A stretch of DNA of 7,361 nt, from contig DATDAH010000162.1 in the NCBI GenBank assembly GCA_036525535.1, positions 1-7,361 of the forward strand, read 5' to 3'. This document shows, one piece after another, positions 1 through 6,875 of the stretch. The DNA comes from DATDAH01 sp036525535. Its GTDB lineage: Bacteria > Actinomycetota > Acidimicrobiia > Acidimicrobiales > DATDAH01. Both the position numbers and the translations under genes were made by a program. Each line of letters starts with the position of its first letter. The stretch's first letter is position 1. The notes under the pieces are model-generated. The model saw only the letters and a program-made list of their open reading frames with translations, ran no database searches and had not been told where the DNA came from.

Positions 1-1
1 C

Positions 2-3000
2 CACGACGACGGCGACTCCTGGCAGGGCATCGACATGTTCGTCGACTCGACGGGCCTTCCGCCGAACCCGCGCCTCCAGGCCGGCTCCCTCTTCACCGCC
101 GAGCGCCTGGGCTACGCCCGCTACACCGACGGCGGCGCCCAGGAAGAGATCGCCTTCGTCAGCTCCGACAACGTCGGTGCGGCGCCCCGCACGGAGGGTG
201 ACCACACGATCTACGTCGGTCAGGCCGCGAGCGGTCGCATCGACTACGAGGCCGACGGCGACTGGTCGTCGACCGACTTCCTGATCGGGAACGGCGCGCC
301 GTTCGCCTTCAACGACGTGCTGCTGCGCTGGCGCTGCAGCCCGACGGCTTCGGTTCCCTGGGAGCTCGCGTGCGACGGCGGGGAGACGACCACCTTCCAC
401 TCCTTCGCCGTCGGCGATGACCACGACGACGACGGTCCGGGGATCACGATCGACTCGCCGCTCGACGGCGGAACCTTCGAGCACAACGACTCGGTCGCCG
501 CCGACTACGCCTGCAGTGACGCCGCCGGCGTCGCATCGTGCACGGGCAACGTGCCTGACGGGGACGACATCGACACCTCCACGCTGGGCTCTCACACGTT
601 CACGGTCGACGCCGTCGACGACATCGGCAACGAGACCTCGGCGACCGTCAGCTACACCGTGGTCGACGTCACCGGGCCTTCCGTCACGATCGTGACGCCG
701 GCCGAGGGGGCGACCTACGCGCGGGACGAATCCGTCCTGGCCGACTTCGCCTGTGACGACGAGGCCGGCGGTTCTGGGCTCGCGTCGTGTCTCGGCGACG
801 TCGCCAATGGCGCGGCCATCGACACCGGCACGCTGGGGAGCCATGACTTCACGGTCACGGGCACCGACGACGTCGGCAACGAGACCGTGGTGACCAACAC
901 CTACACGGTGCTGGACGTGACGGCGCCGACGGTGACGATCACCTCGCCGGAGGACAACGCCGACTTCGATCAGAACGAGTCGGTGCTGGCGGACTACGCC
1001 TGCGCCGACGAGCCCGGCGGCTCGGGCATCGACACCTGCGTCGGCAACGTGGCCGATGGCGCGGCCGTCGACACGTCGACCCTCGGTGACATCGACTTCA
1101 CGGTCACCGCCACCGACAACGACGGCAACGTGACCGAAGTGACCCACACCTACACGGTCGAAGACGTGACCGACCCGGCGGTGACGATCACGACGCCGGC
1201 GGACAGCGCCACGTTCGACCGGGGCGAGCTGGTCGCGGCCGACTACGCCTGTGAGGACGAGGCCAGCGGTTCGGGGCTCCTGCTCTGCTTCGGCACGGTG
1301 CCCGATGGCGTGGCCATCGCCACCTCCACCCTCGGGGCCCACACCTTCCAGGTGTTCGCCATCGATGCGGCCGGCAACCTCACGGCCGTGCTCCACAGCT
1401 ACACGGTCGTGGACGGCACGGATCCGGGCGTGACCATCGACTCGCCCCAGGACGGTGCCACCTACGAGGTCGGCGCGTCCGTGTCGGCGGACTACGCCTG
1501 CGAGGACGAGGTCGGTGGATCCGGTCTGGATTCCTGCGTGGGGACCGTGGCCAACGGCGCGGCCATCGACACCGCCACGCTCGGGGCCCACGACTTCACG
1601 GTGACGGCCACCGACAACGCCGGCAACGAGACCGAGGTGACGAACGCCTACACCGTGGTCGACGACACCGATCCCGAGATCACCATCGCCACGCCGGTCG
1701 ACGGTGCCGTGTTCGAGATCGGGGAGAGCGTGACCGTGGACTTCGCGTGCACGGACGTCTCCGGCGTGGACGCCTGCGTCGGCCCGTCGGCCGATGGCGC
1801 CGCCCTCGACACGTCGACACCCGGGGCCTACCAGTTCACGGTCAACGCCGAGGACAACGTCGGCAACACCGCGACGCTGACCCACGACTACACGGTGCGG
1901 GAGGCCGGCGCGCCGACGGTCGAGGTCACCTCACCAGCGGACGACGCGGTCTACGCCCAAGGTCAGCTCGTGATCGCGGACTACGCCTGCGAGGACGAAG
2001 AGGGCGGTTCCGGCATCGACTCCTGCGTGGGCCCGACCGATGACGGCGACCCGGTCAACACGGCGACGCCCGGTGAGCACGACTTCACCGTCACCGGCAC
2101 GGACAACGACGGCAACGAGACCGTGGTGACGAACACCTACACGGTGGATGCGTCAGCGCCGACGATCACGATCACCACGCCCACGGACGGGGGGACCTAC
2201 GACCGCGGCTCGTCGGTGCCGGCGGACTACGCCTGCGACGACACCGGCGGTTCGACGGTGGCGATCTGCTTCGGCACGGTGCCGGACGGGGTGGCGATCT
2301 CCACGGCCACCCTCGGCCACCACTCGTTCTCCGTGTTCGCCATGGATGCCGTGGGCAACCTGACCCTGAAGGTGCACAGCTACACGGTGGTGGATGGCAC
2401 GGCGCCGACGGTGACGATCACGTCGCCGCCGGACGGCGCCATCTACCAGGTCGGCCAGATGGCGACCGCGGAGTTCCTCTGCGCCGATGAGGCCGGTGGG
2501 TCCGGTCTGGCGTCCTGTGTCGGCGATGTGGCCGATGGCGCGGACATCGACACCTCGACCGTCGGGTCCCACGACTTCACGGTCACCGCCACCGACGGCG
2601 TCGGCAACGAGACCGAGGTGACCAACCGCTACACCGTGGTCGCCCGGCCGCTCTGCCAGCGCGAGTCCGTCACCGTGGACCTCACGCTCGGCGAGGTGCC
2701 CACGGGCGGCCCGGACGTGATCCAGGGGACGAGCTCCATCGACGTCATCGACGCCCTGGGTGGCGACGACGTGGTCTGCGGGCTCGGCGGCGCCGACATC
2801 ATCACCCTCGGCCCGGGCAACGACGTCGCCAACGGCGGTGGCCAGGGCGATCAGATCAGCGGCGCCGGGGGCAACGACCACCTCGTCGGCAGCTACGCCA
2901 ACGACATCCTCAAGGGGAACGGGGGCAACGACCTGATCGCGGGCGGGCCGGGCTTCGACCAGCTGCTCGGTGGTCAGAACAACGACCATCTGATCGGTGG

Positions 3001-3079
3001 TCCCCAGCAGGACAACTGCAACGGCGGGACCGAGACGGACACCGCCCAGCAGTGCGAGGTGAAGACCAACATCCCCTGA
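2..3079 (+). CDS. Secreted Ig-like repeat protein with C-terminal RTX calcium-binding array (5'-partial)
   Basis: Large extracytoplasmic protein, probably a surface or adhesion-type protein; the exact role is unknown. The frame is open from the left edge (11 codons precede the first ATG at 35), so the real start and any signal peptide lie upstream. Numbering from that ATG gives 1014 residues. Residues 1-133 are an unclassified, apparently beta-rich stretch with cysteines at 101 and 113. Residues 134-870 are nine Ig-like repeats (core themes ADYAC, GSGL..C.G, FTVTATD..GN, YTV), each with two cysteines. Residues 891-1007 are RTX-type nonapeptides with a regularly spaced Asp, and the protein ends DTAQQCEVKTNIP. 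I see no LPXTG-like sorting motif or C-terminal membrane helix, so it is probably released or held non-covalently. It is strongly acidic, which fits calcium binding. The cysteine pairs imply an oxidising location and hence export by Sec or Tat (inference). The next gene converges from the opposite strand. Domain classes are confident; the biological role is not. Confidence 0.88.
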   Translation, partial: HDDGDSWQGIDMFVDSTGLPPNPRLQAGSLFTAERLGYARYTDGGAQEEIAFVSSDNVGAAPRTEGDHTIYVGQAASGRIDYEADGDWSSTDFLIGNGAPFAFNDVLLRWRCSPTASVPWELACDGGETTTFHSFAVGDDHDDDGPGITIDSPLDGGTFEHNDSVAADYACSDAAGVASCTGNVPDGDDIDTSTLGSHTFTVDAVDDIGNETSATVSYTVVDVTGPSVTIVTPAEGATYARDESVLADFACDDEAGGSGLASCLGDVANGAAIDTGTLGSHDFTVTGTDDVGNETVVTNTYTVLDVTAPTVTITSPEDNADFDQNESVLADYACADEPGGSGIDTCVGNVADGAAVDTSTLGDIDFTVTATDNDGNVTEVTHTYTVEDVTDPAVTITTPADSATFDRGELVAADYACEDEASGSGLLLCFGTVPDGVAIATSTLGAHTFQVFAIDAAGNLTAVLHSYTVVDGTDPGVTIDSPQDGATYEVGASVSADYACEDEVGGSGLDSCVGTVANGAAIDTATLGAHDFTVTATDNAGNETEVTNAYTVVDDTDPEITIATPVDGAVFEIGESVTVDFACTDVSGVDACVGPSADGAALDTSTPGAYQFTVNAEDNVGNTATLTHDYTVREAGAPTVEVTSPADDAVYAQGQLVIADYACEDEEGGSGIDSCVGPTDDGDPVNTATPGEHDFTVTGTDNDGNETVVTNTYTVDASAPTITITTPTDGGTYDRGSSVPADYACDDTGGSTVAICFGTVPDGVAISTATLGHHSFSVFAMDAVGNLTLKVHSYTVVDGTAPTVTITSPPDGAIYQVGQMATAEFLCADEAGGSGLASCVGDVADGADIDTSTVGSHDFTVTATDGVGNETEVTNRYTVVARPLCQRESVTVDLTLGEVPTGGPDVIQGTSSIDVIDALGGDDVVCGLGGADIITLGPGNDVANGGGQGDQISGAGGNDHLVGSYANDILKGNGGNDLIAGGPGFDQLLGGQNNDHLIGGPQQDNCNGGTETDTAQQCEVKTNIP
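434..2644 (+). repeat. Nine tandem Ig-like repeats (about 240-249 bp each)
   Basis: Protein-level tandem repeats inside the large plus-strand gene. Unit boundaries, taken at the residue before the conserved Pro, are 434-673, 674-922, 923-1171, 1172-1420, 1421-1669, 1670-1909, 1910-2155, 2156-2401 and 2402-2644. That gives 80, 83, 83, 83, 83, 80, 82, 82 and 81 residues. Each unit opens with (A/D/G)P.(V/I)TI..P.(D/E), carries a cysteine after ADYA or ADFA, usually has GGSG before a second cysteine, and ends in YTV. Units 1 and 6 are shorter because the GGSG segment is missing. Units 4 and 8 form a distinct subtype containing CFGTVPDGVAI, HSYTVVDGT and a VFA(I/M)DA.GNLT segment. The pattern is that of bacterial Ig-like beta-sandwich domains common in actinobacterial secreted proteins, normally acting as stalks or binding modules. 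Confidence 0.9.
2705..3055 (+). repeat. RTX-type (hemolysin-type calcium-binding) nonapeptide array
   Basis: Residues 891-998 of the large gene divide without gaps into twelve 9-residue units, for example GGPDVIQGT, GGDDVVCGL, GGNDHLVGS, GGNDLIAGG and QNNDHLIGG. A thirteenth, degenerate unit (TETDTAQQC) follows at 999-1007. Aspartate is at position 4 of every unit. This matches the GGxGxDxUx consensus of hemolysin-type calcium-binding repeats, which fold into a parallel beta-roll binding Ca2+ between turns. Several units have lost the first glycines (SSID, YAND, QNND, PQQD), so the calcium sites are probably unequal in strength. Cysteines at 915, 995 and 1007 are unusual for Gram-negative type I secreted RTX proteins. 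The C..GG...DTA..C ending is, to my recollection, common in actinobacterial RTX tails. Confidence 0.85.
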
Positions 3080-3104
3080 GCCGCCGTCGACCGGTGAGCC
3101 GGCG

Positions 3105-4991
3105 CTAGTTCGTGCGGTGGGCTTGGGGGGCGACGGGGGTGATGGTGATGGCCAGGACGGCCTGGAGGGCCTCGCGCGCCGCGAGGTCGGGGGGCCAGGC
3201 CGCGACCAGGCGATCGGGGCCGAGGGGGTGGCCGGCCACCCGGTGGACCAGGTGGTGCACCGTGGGCTGAGGCTGCTCGTCCTCGCTGAAGAGCACCTCG
3301 TTCAGCTTCTCGCCGACGCGGAGCCCCGTGAAGCGGACCTCGACCGGAGGGTCGACCGAGTCCGCCACCCGACGGGCCACCTCGACGATGTGCACGGGCT
3401 CGCCCATGTCGAGCACGAGGACCTCGCCGTCCCGGCCGATGGCCCCGGCCTGGATCACCAGCTCCACAGCCTCCTCGACGGTCATGAAGAACCGGGTGAC
3501 GTCCTCGTCGGTGACGGTGATCGGGCCGCCGGCGTCGAGCTGGTGCTGGAAGGTGGTCAGCATCGAGCCCCGGCTGCCGAGCACGTTGCCGAACCGCACC
3601 GACAGGTAGGTCCCGTCGGCGTCCTGGGCGACCCCCGCGGTCAGGCGCTCGGCCAGGAGCTTGGTGCGACCCAGGACGTTGACGGGATCGGCCGCCTTGT
3701 CGGTCGAGACGTTGATCAGGCGCTCGACGCCGGTCGTCCGGGCGGCTTCCAGCACGTTCCGGGTGCCCCACACGTTGGTCTTGACCCCTTCCTCGGCGTT
3801 GAGCTCGAGGAGGGGCACGTGCTTGAGGGCGGCGGCGTGGAACACGACCTCGGGTCGGAAGCGCCGGAACACCTCGAACATCCGGTCGGCGTCGCGGATG
3901 TCGGCCACCACCAGCCGCTCGTCGTCCACCCGACCTTCGCCGTCCAGGCCCAGTTGCAGCGCGTGGAGGGACGACTCGTCGCGATCGAGCATGACCAACT
4001 CGGCCGGGTCGTACCCGGCGATCTGGCGACAGAGCTCCGAGCCGATGGAGCCCCCGGCTCCGGTGACCAGGACCCGACGGTCGGTGAGGTACCCGGCGAT
4101 CGCGGCGATGTCCAGGTCCAGCTCGTGGCGACCGAGCAGGTCGGTGATGGTCACGGCCCGGACGTCGCTCACCCGGACCTTGTTCTCGGCCAGCTCCCAC
4201 AACGGGGGAAGGACCCGCACGTCCAGGCCCGCCTGCTCACCTTCGGCGACGACGGACCGCACGAGCTCGCTGGTGGCACTGGGTATGGCCAGGACGACGA
4301 TCTCGGCGTCGTAGCGGGCCGCCACCGCAGCCAGGTCCTCCCCCGTGCCGACGACGGCGACGTGGCGGGCCAGTCGGTGCTGCTGCTGCCGGGGATCGTC
4401 GTCGATGACCGCAACCGGGAGCAGGGGGCTGCGGGGGTCGCTGGTCATCGCCCGCACCAGTTGATGGCCGGCATCGCCTGCGCCGTAGACGATGGTCCGG
4501 TTGGCCCGCTCCTGGTCCGGGCGCCGCAGGTGCTCGAGGTACAGCCGCCAGCCATAGCGGACGCCGCCCATCATGACGAGGGCGACCAGACCGGAGACCA
4601 GGGCGGCGCCGCTGGGGACGAGCCGGGGATCCGGGATCAGGTTGACGACGAACACCACGCCGGTGGTGATCCCGACGGTCCCGAAGAGGTTGGCCACTTC
4701 CTCGAAGCTGCCGAAGCGCCATCGGCCGGTGTACAGCCCCTGCCACCGTCCGAGCCCGACCTGGACTCCGGCCGCGAAGAGAGCGAGGAGAGCGAGATCG
4801 AGGCCGTTCACGGGGGCAAGGGTGAACTCGTACCGCAACCAGCACGAGTAGGCGAGAGCCAGGGGCCACACCAGGGCGTCGGTCAGGGCGGTGATGGCGC
4901 CGCGGTGGTCTACGGCCCACCTGAGCACCCGTTGGTGGCGCTCCGTGGTCGGCGCAGGTCTCGGACTCTCAGAAACCCTGTCCGCCGCCAT
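3105..4991 (-). CDS. Membrane-bound nucleotide-sugar 4,6-dehydratase, CapD/WbpM/PglF family
   Basis: Complete 628-residue polysaccharide biosynthesis enzyme. Members of this family act on UDP-sugars, typically UDP-GlcNAc 4,6-dehydration, at the inner face of the membrane to make precursors of capsule, O-antigen-like glycans or protein glycans. The N-terminus has about four hydrophobic segments (roughly 32-52, 64-82, 102-119, 128-146). A first Rossmann-like domain follows, with VYGAGDAG at 168-175 and IDDDP at 196-200. The catalytic SDR domain has the NAD-binding TGAGGSIG at 310-317, VVADIRD near 361-367, HAAALKHVPLLE at 385-396, STDKA at 429-433, VNVLGRTK at 437-444, FGNVLGSRGS at 467-476 and RVGEKLNE at 558-565. 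The SDR lysine is K444, and the usual Tyr position is Leu440, with T430 and D431 conserved as in the long membrane-bound subfamily. The length is normal for that subfamily. The ATG at 4991 is preceded by GAAGGG close to the start. It lies 154 nt downstream of sufU on the same strand. Substrate and exact product cannot be read from the sequence. Confidence 0.92.
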   Translation of the reverse strand: MAADRVSESPRPAPTTERHQRVLRWAVDHRGAITALTDALVWPLALAYSCWLRYEFTLAPVNGLDLALLALFAAGVQVGLGRWQGLYTGRWRFGSFEEVANLFGTVGITTGVVFVVNLIPDPRLVPSGAALVSGLVALVMMGGVRYGWRLYLEHLRRPDQERANRTIVYGAGDAGHQLVRAMTSDPRSPLLPVAVIDDDPRQQQHRLARHVAVVGTGEDLAAVAARYDAEIVVLAIPSATSELVRSVVAEGEQAGLDVRVLPPLWELAENKVRVSDVRAVTITDLLGRHELDLDIAAIAGYLTDRRVLVTGAGGSIGSELCRQIAGYDPAELVMLDRDESSLHALQLGLDGEGRVDDERLVVADIRDADRMFEVFRRFRPEVVFHAAALKHVPLLELNAEEGVKTNVWGTRNVLEAARTTGVERLINVSTDKAADPVNVLGRTKLLAERLTAGVAQDADGTYLSVRFGNVLGSRGSMLTTFQHQLDAGGPITVTDEDVTRFFMTVEEAVELVIQAGAIGRDGEVLVLDMGEPVHIVEVARRVADSVDPPVEVRFTGLRVGEKLNEVLFSEDEQPQPTVHHLVHRVAGHPLGPDRLVAAWPPDLAAREALQAVLAITITPVAPQAHRTN

Positions 4992-5085
4992 TGCCCTTCA
5001 GTCCGCTCGTCGTCCGACTCACAGCAATCCCAGCATACGGAGTGGGGGGCAGCGGACGTGGAACCCTCCCGGCGGGACTCGGTGT

Positions 5086-5131
5086 CCCCTCGCTCTGGTC
5101 GGACCGACCCTCAGCGCGGTGAGCGGAGGGG
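5086..5131 (-). terminator. Candidate stem-loop terminator downstream of sufU
   Basis: The gap after the sufU stop holds a 9-bp stem: CCCCTCGCT at 5086-5094 pairs with AGCGGAGGGG at 5122-5131, with a single bulged G at 5126. The loop contains a second small hairpin, GGTCG/CGACC (5097-5101 with 5105-5109). No T-rich tract follows in the minus-strand direction, so this is not a classical intrinsic terminator. High-GC actinobacteria do use stem-loops without U-tracts, so ending the suf transcript here is plausible but unproven. The fold was found by eye, without an energy calculation. Confidence 0.33.
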
Positions 5132-5145
5132 CAAGCAGGTCAGCT

Positions 5146-5628
5146 CTACGAGCGCTCGGCCTCGATCTCGTCCAGGCCCTGGGTGAGGGTGTTCCAGGAG
5201 AGGGTGGCGCACTTGATGCGCACGGGGAACTTCACGACGCCCCGGAGGGCGGCCAGGTCGCCCAGGTTGACCTCGGGGGTCTCGGCCTCGGGCTCGCCGT
5301 CGCTCCCGGCGATCTCGTGCTCGTGGATCGACATCATCTCCTTGAAGGCCCGGGTCAGGTCCCGGGCCTCGGCCACGGACTTGCCGTTGACGGCGGCGCT
5401 CATCATCGAGGCCGACGACTGGCTGATCGAGCAGCCCTGGCCGGAGATCTTCAGCTCGCGCACGTTCCCGCCGTCGTCGACGTCGAGATAGACGACGACT
5501 TCGTCACCGCACAGGGGGTTGAAGCCCTCGACCCGATGGGCGGGTGGAGACTCCAGTTCGCCCCGGTTCCGGGGGCTGCGGTAGTGGTCGAGGATGATCT
5601 CGCGGTAGAGGTCTTCGAGGTCTGGCAC
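5146..5628 (-). CDS. sufU: SufU iron-sulfur cluster assembly protein / sulfur acceptor
   Basis: A 160-residue SufU-type protein of the IscU/NifU-like fold. SufU takes persulfide sulfur from SufS and feeds SUF-dependent Fe-S cluster assembly in the cytoplasm of Gram-positive bacteria. The start is a GTG at 5628 (PDLEDLYREIILDHYRSPRN...), placed at the family's normal N-terminus and preceded by GGAG five nt upstream. The frame stays open to an ATG at 5799, but that would overlap sufS by about 157 nt and add non-family sequence. The zinc/sulfur ligand set is complete: Cys40 and Asp42 in NPLCGDE, Cys66 in GQGCSIS and Cys140 in IKCATLSW. The insertion at about residues 100-125 that separates SufU from IscU is present and rich in Glu and Asp. 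It begins 14 nt after the sufS stop, so the two are almost certainly co-transcribed and translated together. No sufT-like gene follows within the window. Confidence 0.95.
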   Translation of the reverse strand: MPDLEDLYREIILDHYRSPRNRGELESPPAHRVEGFNPLCGDEVVVYLDVDDGGNVRELKISGQGCSISQSSASMMSAAVNGKSVAEARDLTRAFKEMMSIHEHEIAGSDGEPEAETPEVNLGDLAALRGVVKFPVRIKCATLSWNTLTQGLDEIEAERS

Positions 5629-5633
5629 GGTGA

Positions 5634-5637
5634 CTCC
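5634..5637 (-). promoter_or_regulatory. Ribosome binding site of sufU (decides the GTG start)
   Basis: On the minus strand GGAG is followed by five bases (TCACC) and then the GTG at 5626-5628. It lies in the 14-nt gap after the sufS stop. Its spacing favours the GTG over the in-frame ATG at 5799 inside sufS. Confidence 0.7.
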
Positions 5638-5642
5638 GGACG

Positions 5643-6871
5643 CTACAGGGCGAAGAACTCGACGGTGTGGGCGATGGCGTCGCCCAATCGGTCCACGTCG
5701 TCGGTGTCGTTGTAGACGTAGAACGAGGCCCGAGCCGTGGCCGACACGTCGAGGTGTCGCATCAGTGGTTTGGCGCAGTGGTGGCCGGCCCGCACGCACA
5801 CCGCGTCCTGGTCGAGGACCTGGGAGACGTCGTGGGCATGGAGGCCCCGCACCGCGAAGGAGAGCACGCCGCCCCGCTCGCCGGGCTCGGTGGGGCCGTG
5901 AATGGTGAGCTCGTCACCGAAGCGCTCGGTGAGGGAGCGCAGGGCGTAGGCGGTGAGGGTGACCTCGTGCTCCCGCACCTCGGCCATGTCGAGGCCTTCG
6001 AGGTAGTCGACGGCGGCGCCGAGGCCGATGATCTCGGCGATCGGCGGGGTGCCCGCCTCGAACTTCCAGGGGATCTCGTTCGGCGTCCAGCCGTCCATGC
6101 GGACGTCGCGGATCATCTCCCCGCCGCCGAGGAAGGCGGGCATGGCCTCGAGCAGGTCCTCCCGGCCCCAGAGCACGCCGACCCCGGTGGGGCCGCACAT
6201 CTTGTGGCCGGTGAAGCCGTAGAAGTCGGCGCCCAGCTCGGCCACGTCGGTGTGCAGGTGGGGCGTGTACTGGGCCCCGTCGACCAGGACGAGGGCGCCG
6301 GCGCCGTGGGCCGCGTCGGCCAGGCGGCGCACCGGGGTGAGGGTGCCGAGCACGTTGGACATGGCGGTGACCGTCAGCAGCTTGGCCCCGTCGAGCAGGC
6401 GGTCGAGGTCGCTCAGGTCGAGCCGGCCCTCGGCGTCGACGCCGAGCCAGCGCAGCTCGACCCCGGTCTCCTCGGCCAGCATGAGCCAGGGGACGATGTT
6501 GGCGTGGTGCTCCATCTGGGTGAGCACGACGGCGTCGCCTGCGCCGAGGTTGGCCTTGCCCCAGGTCTTGGCGACCAGGTTGAGGCCCTCGGTGACGTTC
6601 TTGGTGAACACGATGCCCCGGTCGGAGGGCGCCCCGATGAAGCGGGCCACCTTGCCCCGGGCCTCCTCCATCAGCCGGGTGGCCTCCTCGGCGATGGCGT
6701 ACACGCCCCGATGGACGTTGGCGTGGGTCGTCTCGTAGTAGTGGTCCATCGTGTCCAGCACGATCTGGGGCTTCTGGGACGACGAGGCCGAGTCGAGGTA
6801 GCAGATCGGCTTGCCGTGGACCTCCTGGGCGAGCAGGGGGAAGTCCTTGCGGATGGCCTTGGGGTCGAGGG

Positions 6872-6875
<4 letters not shown>
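5643..6875 (-). CDS. sufS: SufS cysteine desulfurase
   Basis: A 410-residue PLP-dependent, group II cysteine desulfurase that converts cysteine to alanine and holds the sulfur as an enzyme persulfide for transfer to SufU. Visible functional residues are H124 in MEHHANIVPW, D199 and Q202 in VDGAQ, the PLP Schiff-base lysine K225 in TGHKMCGPTG, and the catalytic Cys367 in RAGHHCAKP. RAGHHCA and the short active-site loop mark it as SufS-like rather than IscS/NifS. The length matches the family. The ATG at 6875 overlaps the sufC stop as ATGA, and the protein begins TLDPKAIRKDFPLL, the usual SufS start. The frame continues upstream through sufC, but that part is only a shadow of sufC. Tyr203 directly after DGAQ, where a small residue (Ala or Ser) is more usual, is a minor oddity. 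Its place between sufC and sufU fits the SUF operon. Confidence 0.96.

Noticed and set aside
434..2644. CRISPR-like or DNA-level satellite repeat
   Set aside because: The periodicity is in protein sequence, with extensive synonymous change between units and no spacers; it encodes Ig-like domains.
2153..2989. 278-codon minus-strand frame inside the repeat gene
   Set aside because: Its periodic Val/Ala/Asp/Arg composition mirrors the Ig-like and RTX repeats on the other strand, so it is a shadow.
3080..3104. Possible bidirectional terminator between the convergent genes
   Set aside because: Only short stems are possible (CCGG/CCGG around TGAG, or CGCCG/CGGCG with a long loop) and no T-tract follows on either strand; too weak to call.
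2974..4200. 408-codon minus-strand frame overlapping the dehydratase in another frame
   Set aside because: Arg/Pro/Gly-rich low-complexity translation inside a real gene and running into the repeat gene; no recognisable motif.
5032..5037. Possible -10 box (TATGCT on the minus strand) upstream of the dehydratase gene
   Set aside because: It matches four of six consensus bases, but no -35-like hexamer lies at a normal spacing, so chance is likely.
3117..5186. 689-codon plus-strand open frame opposite the sugar dehydratase
   Set aside because: It runs antisense to a complete, motif-rich dehydratase gene. The translation is rich in Gly, Asp, Val, His and Arg with no family motifs, as expected of a GC-rich antisense shadow.
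5629..5799. Upstream extension of sufU to the ATG at 5799
   Set aside because: It would overlap the sufS coding region, adds Arg-rich sequence unlike SufU, and ignores the well-placed GGAG before the GTG at 5628.
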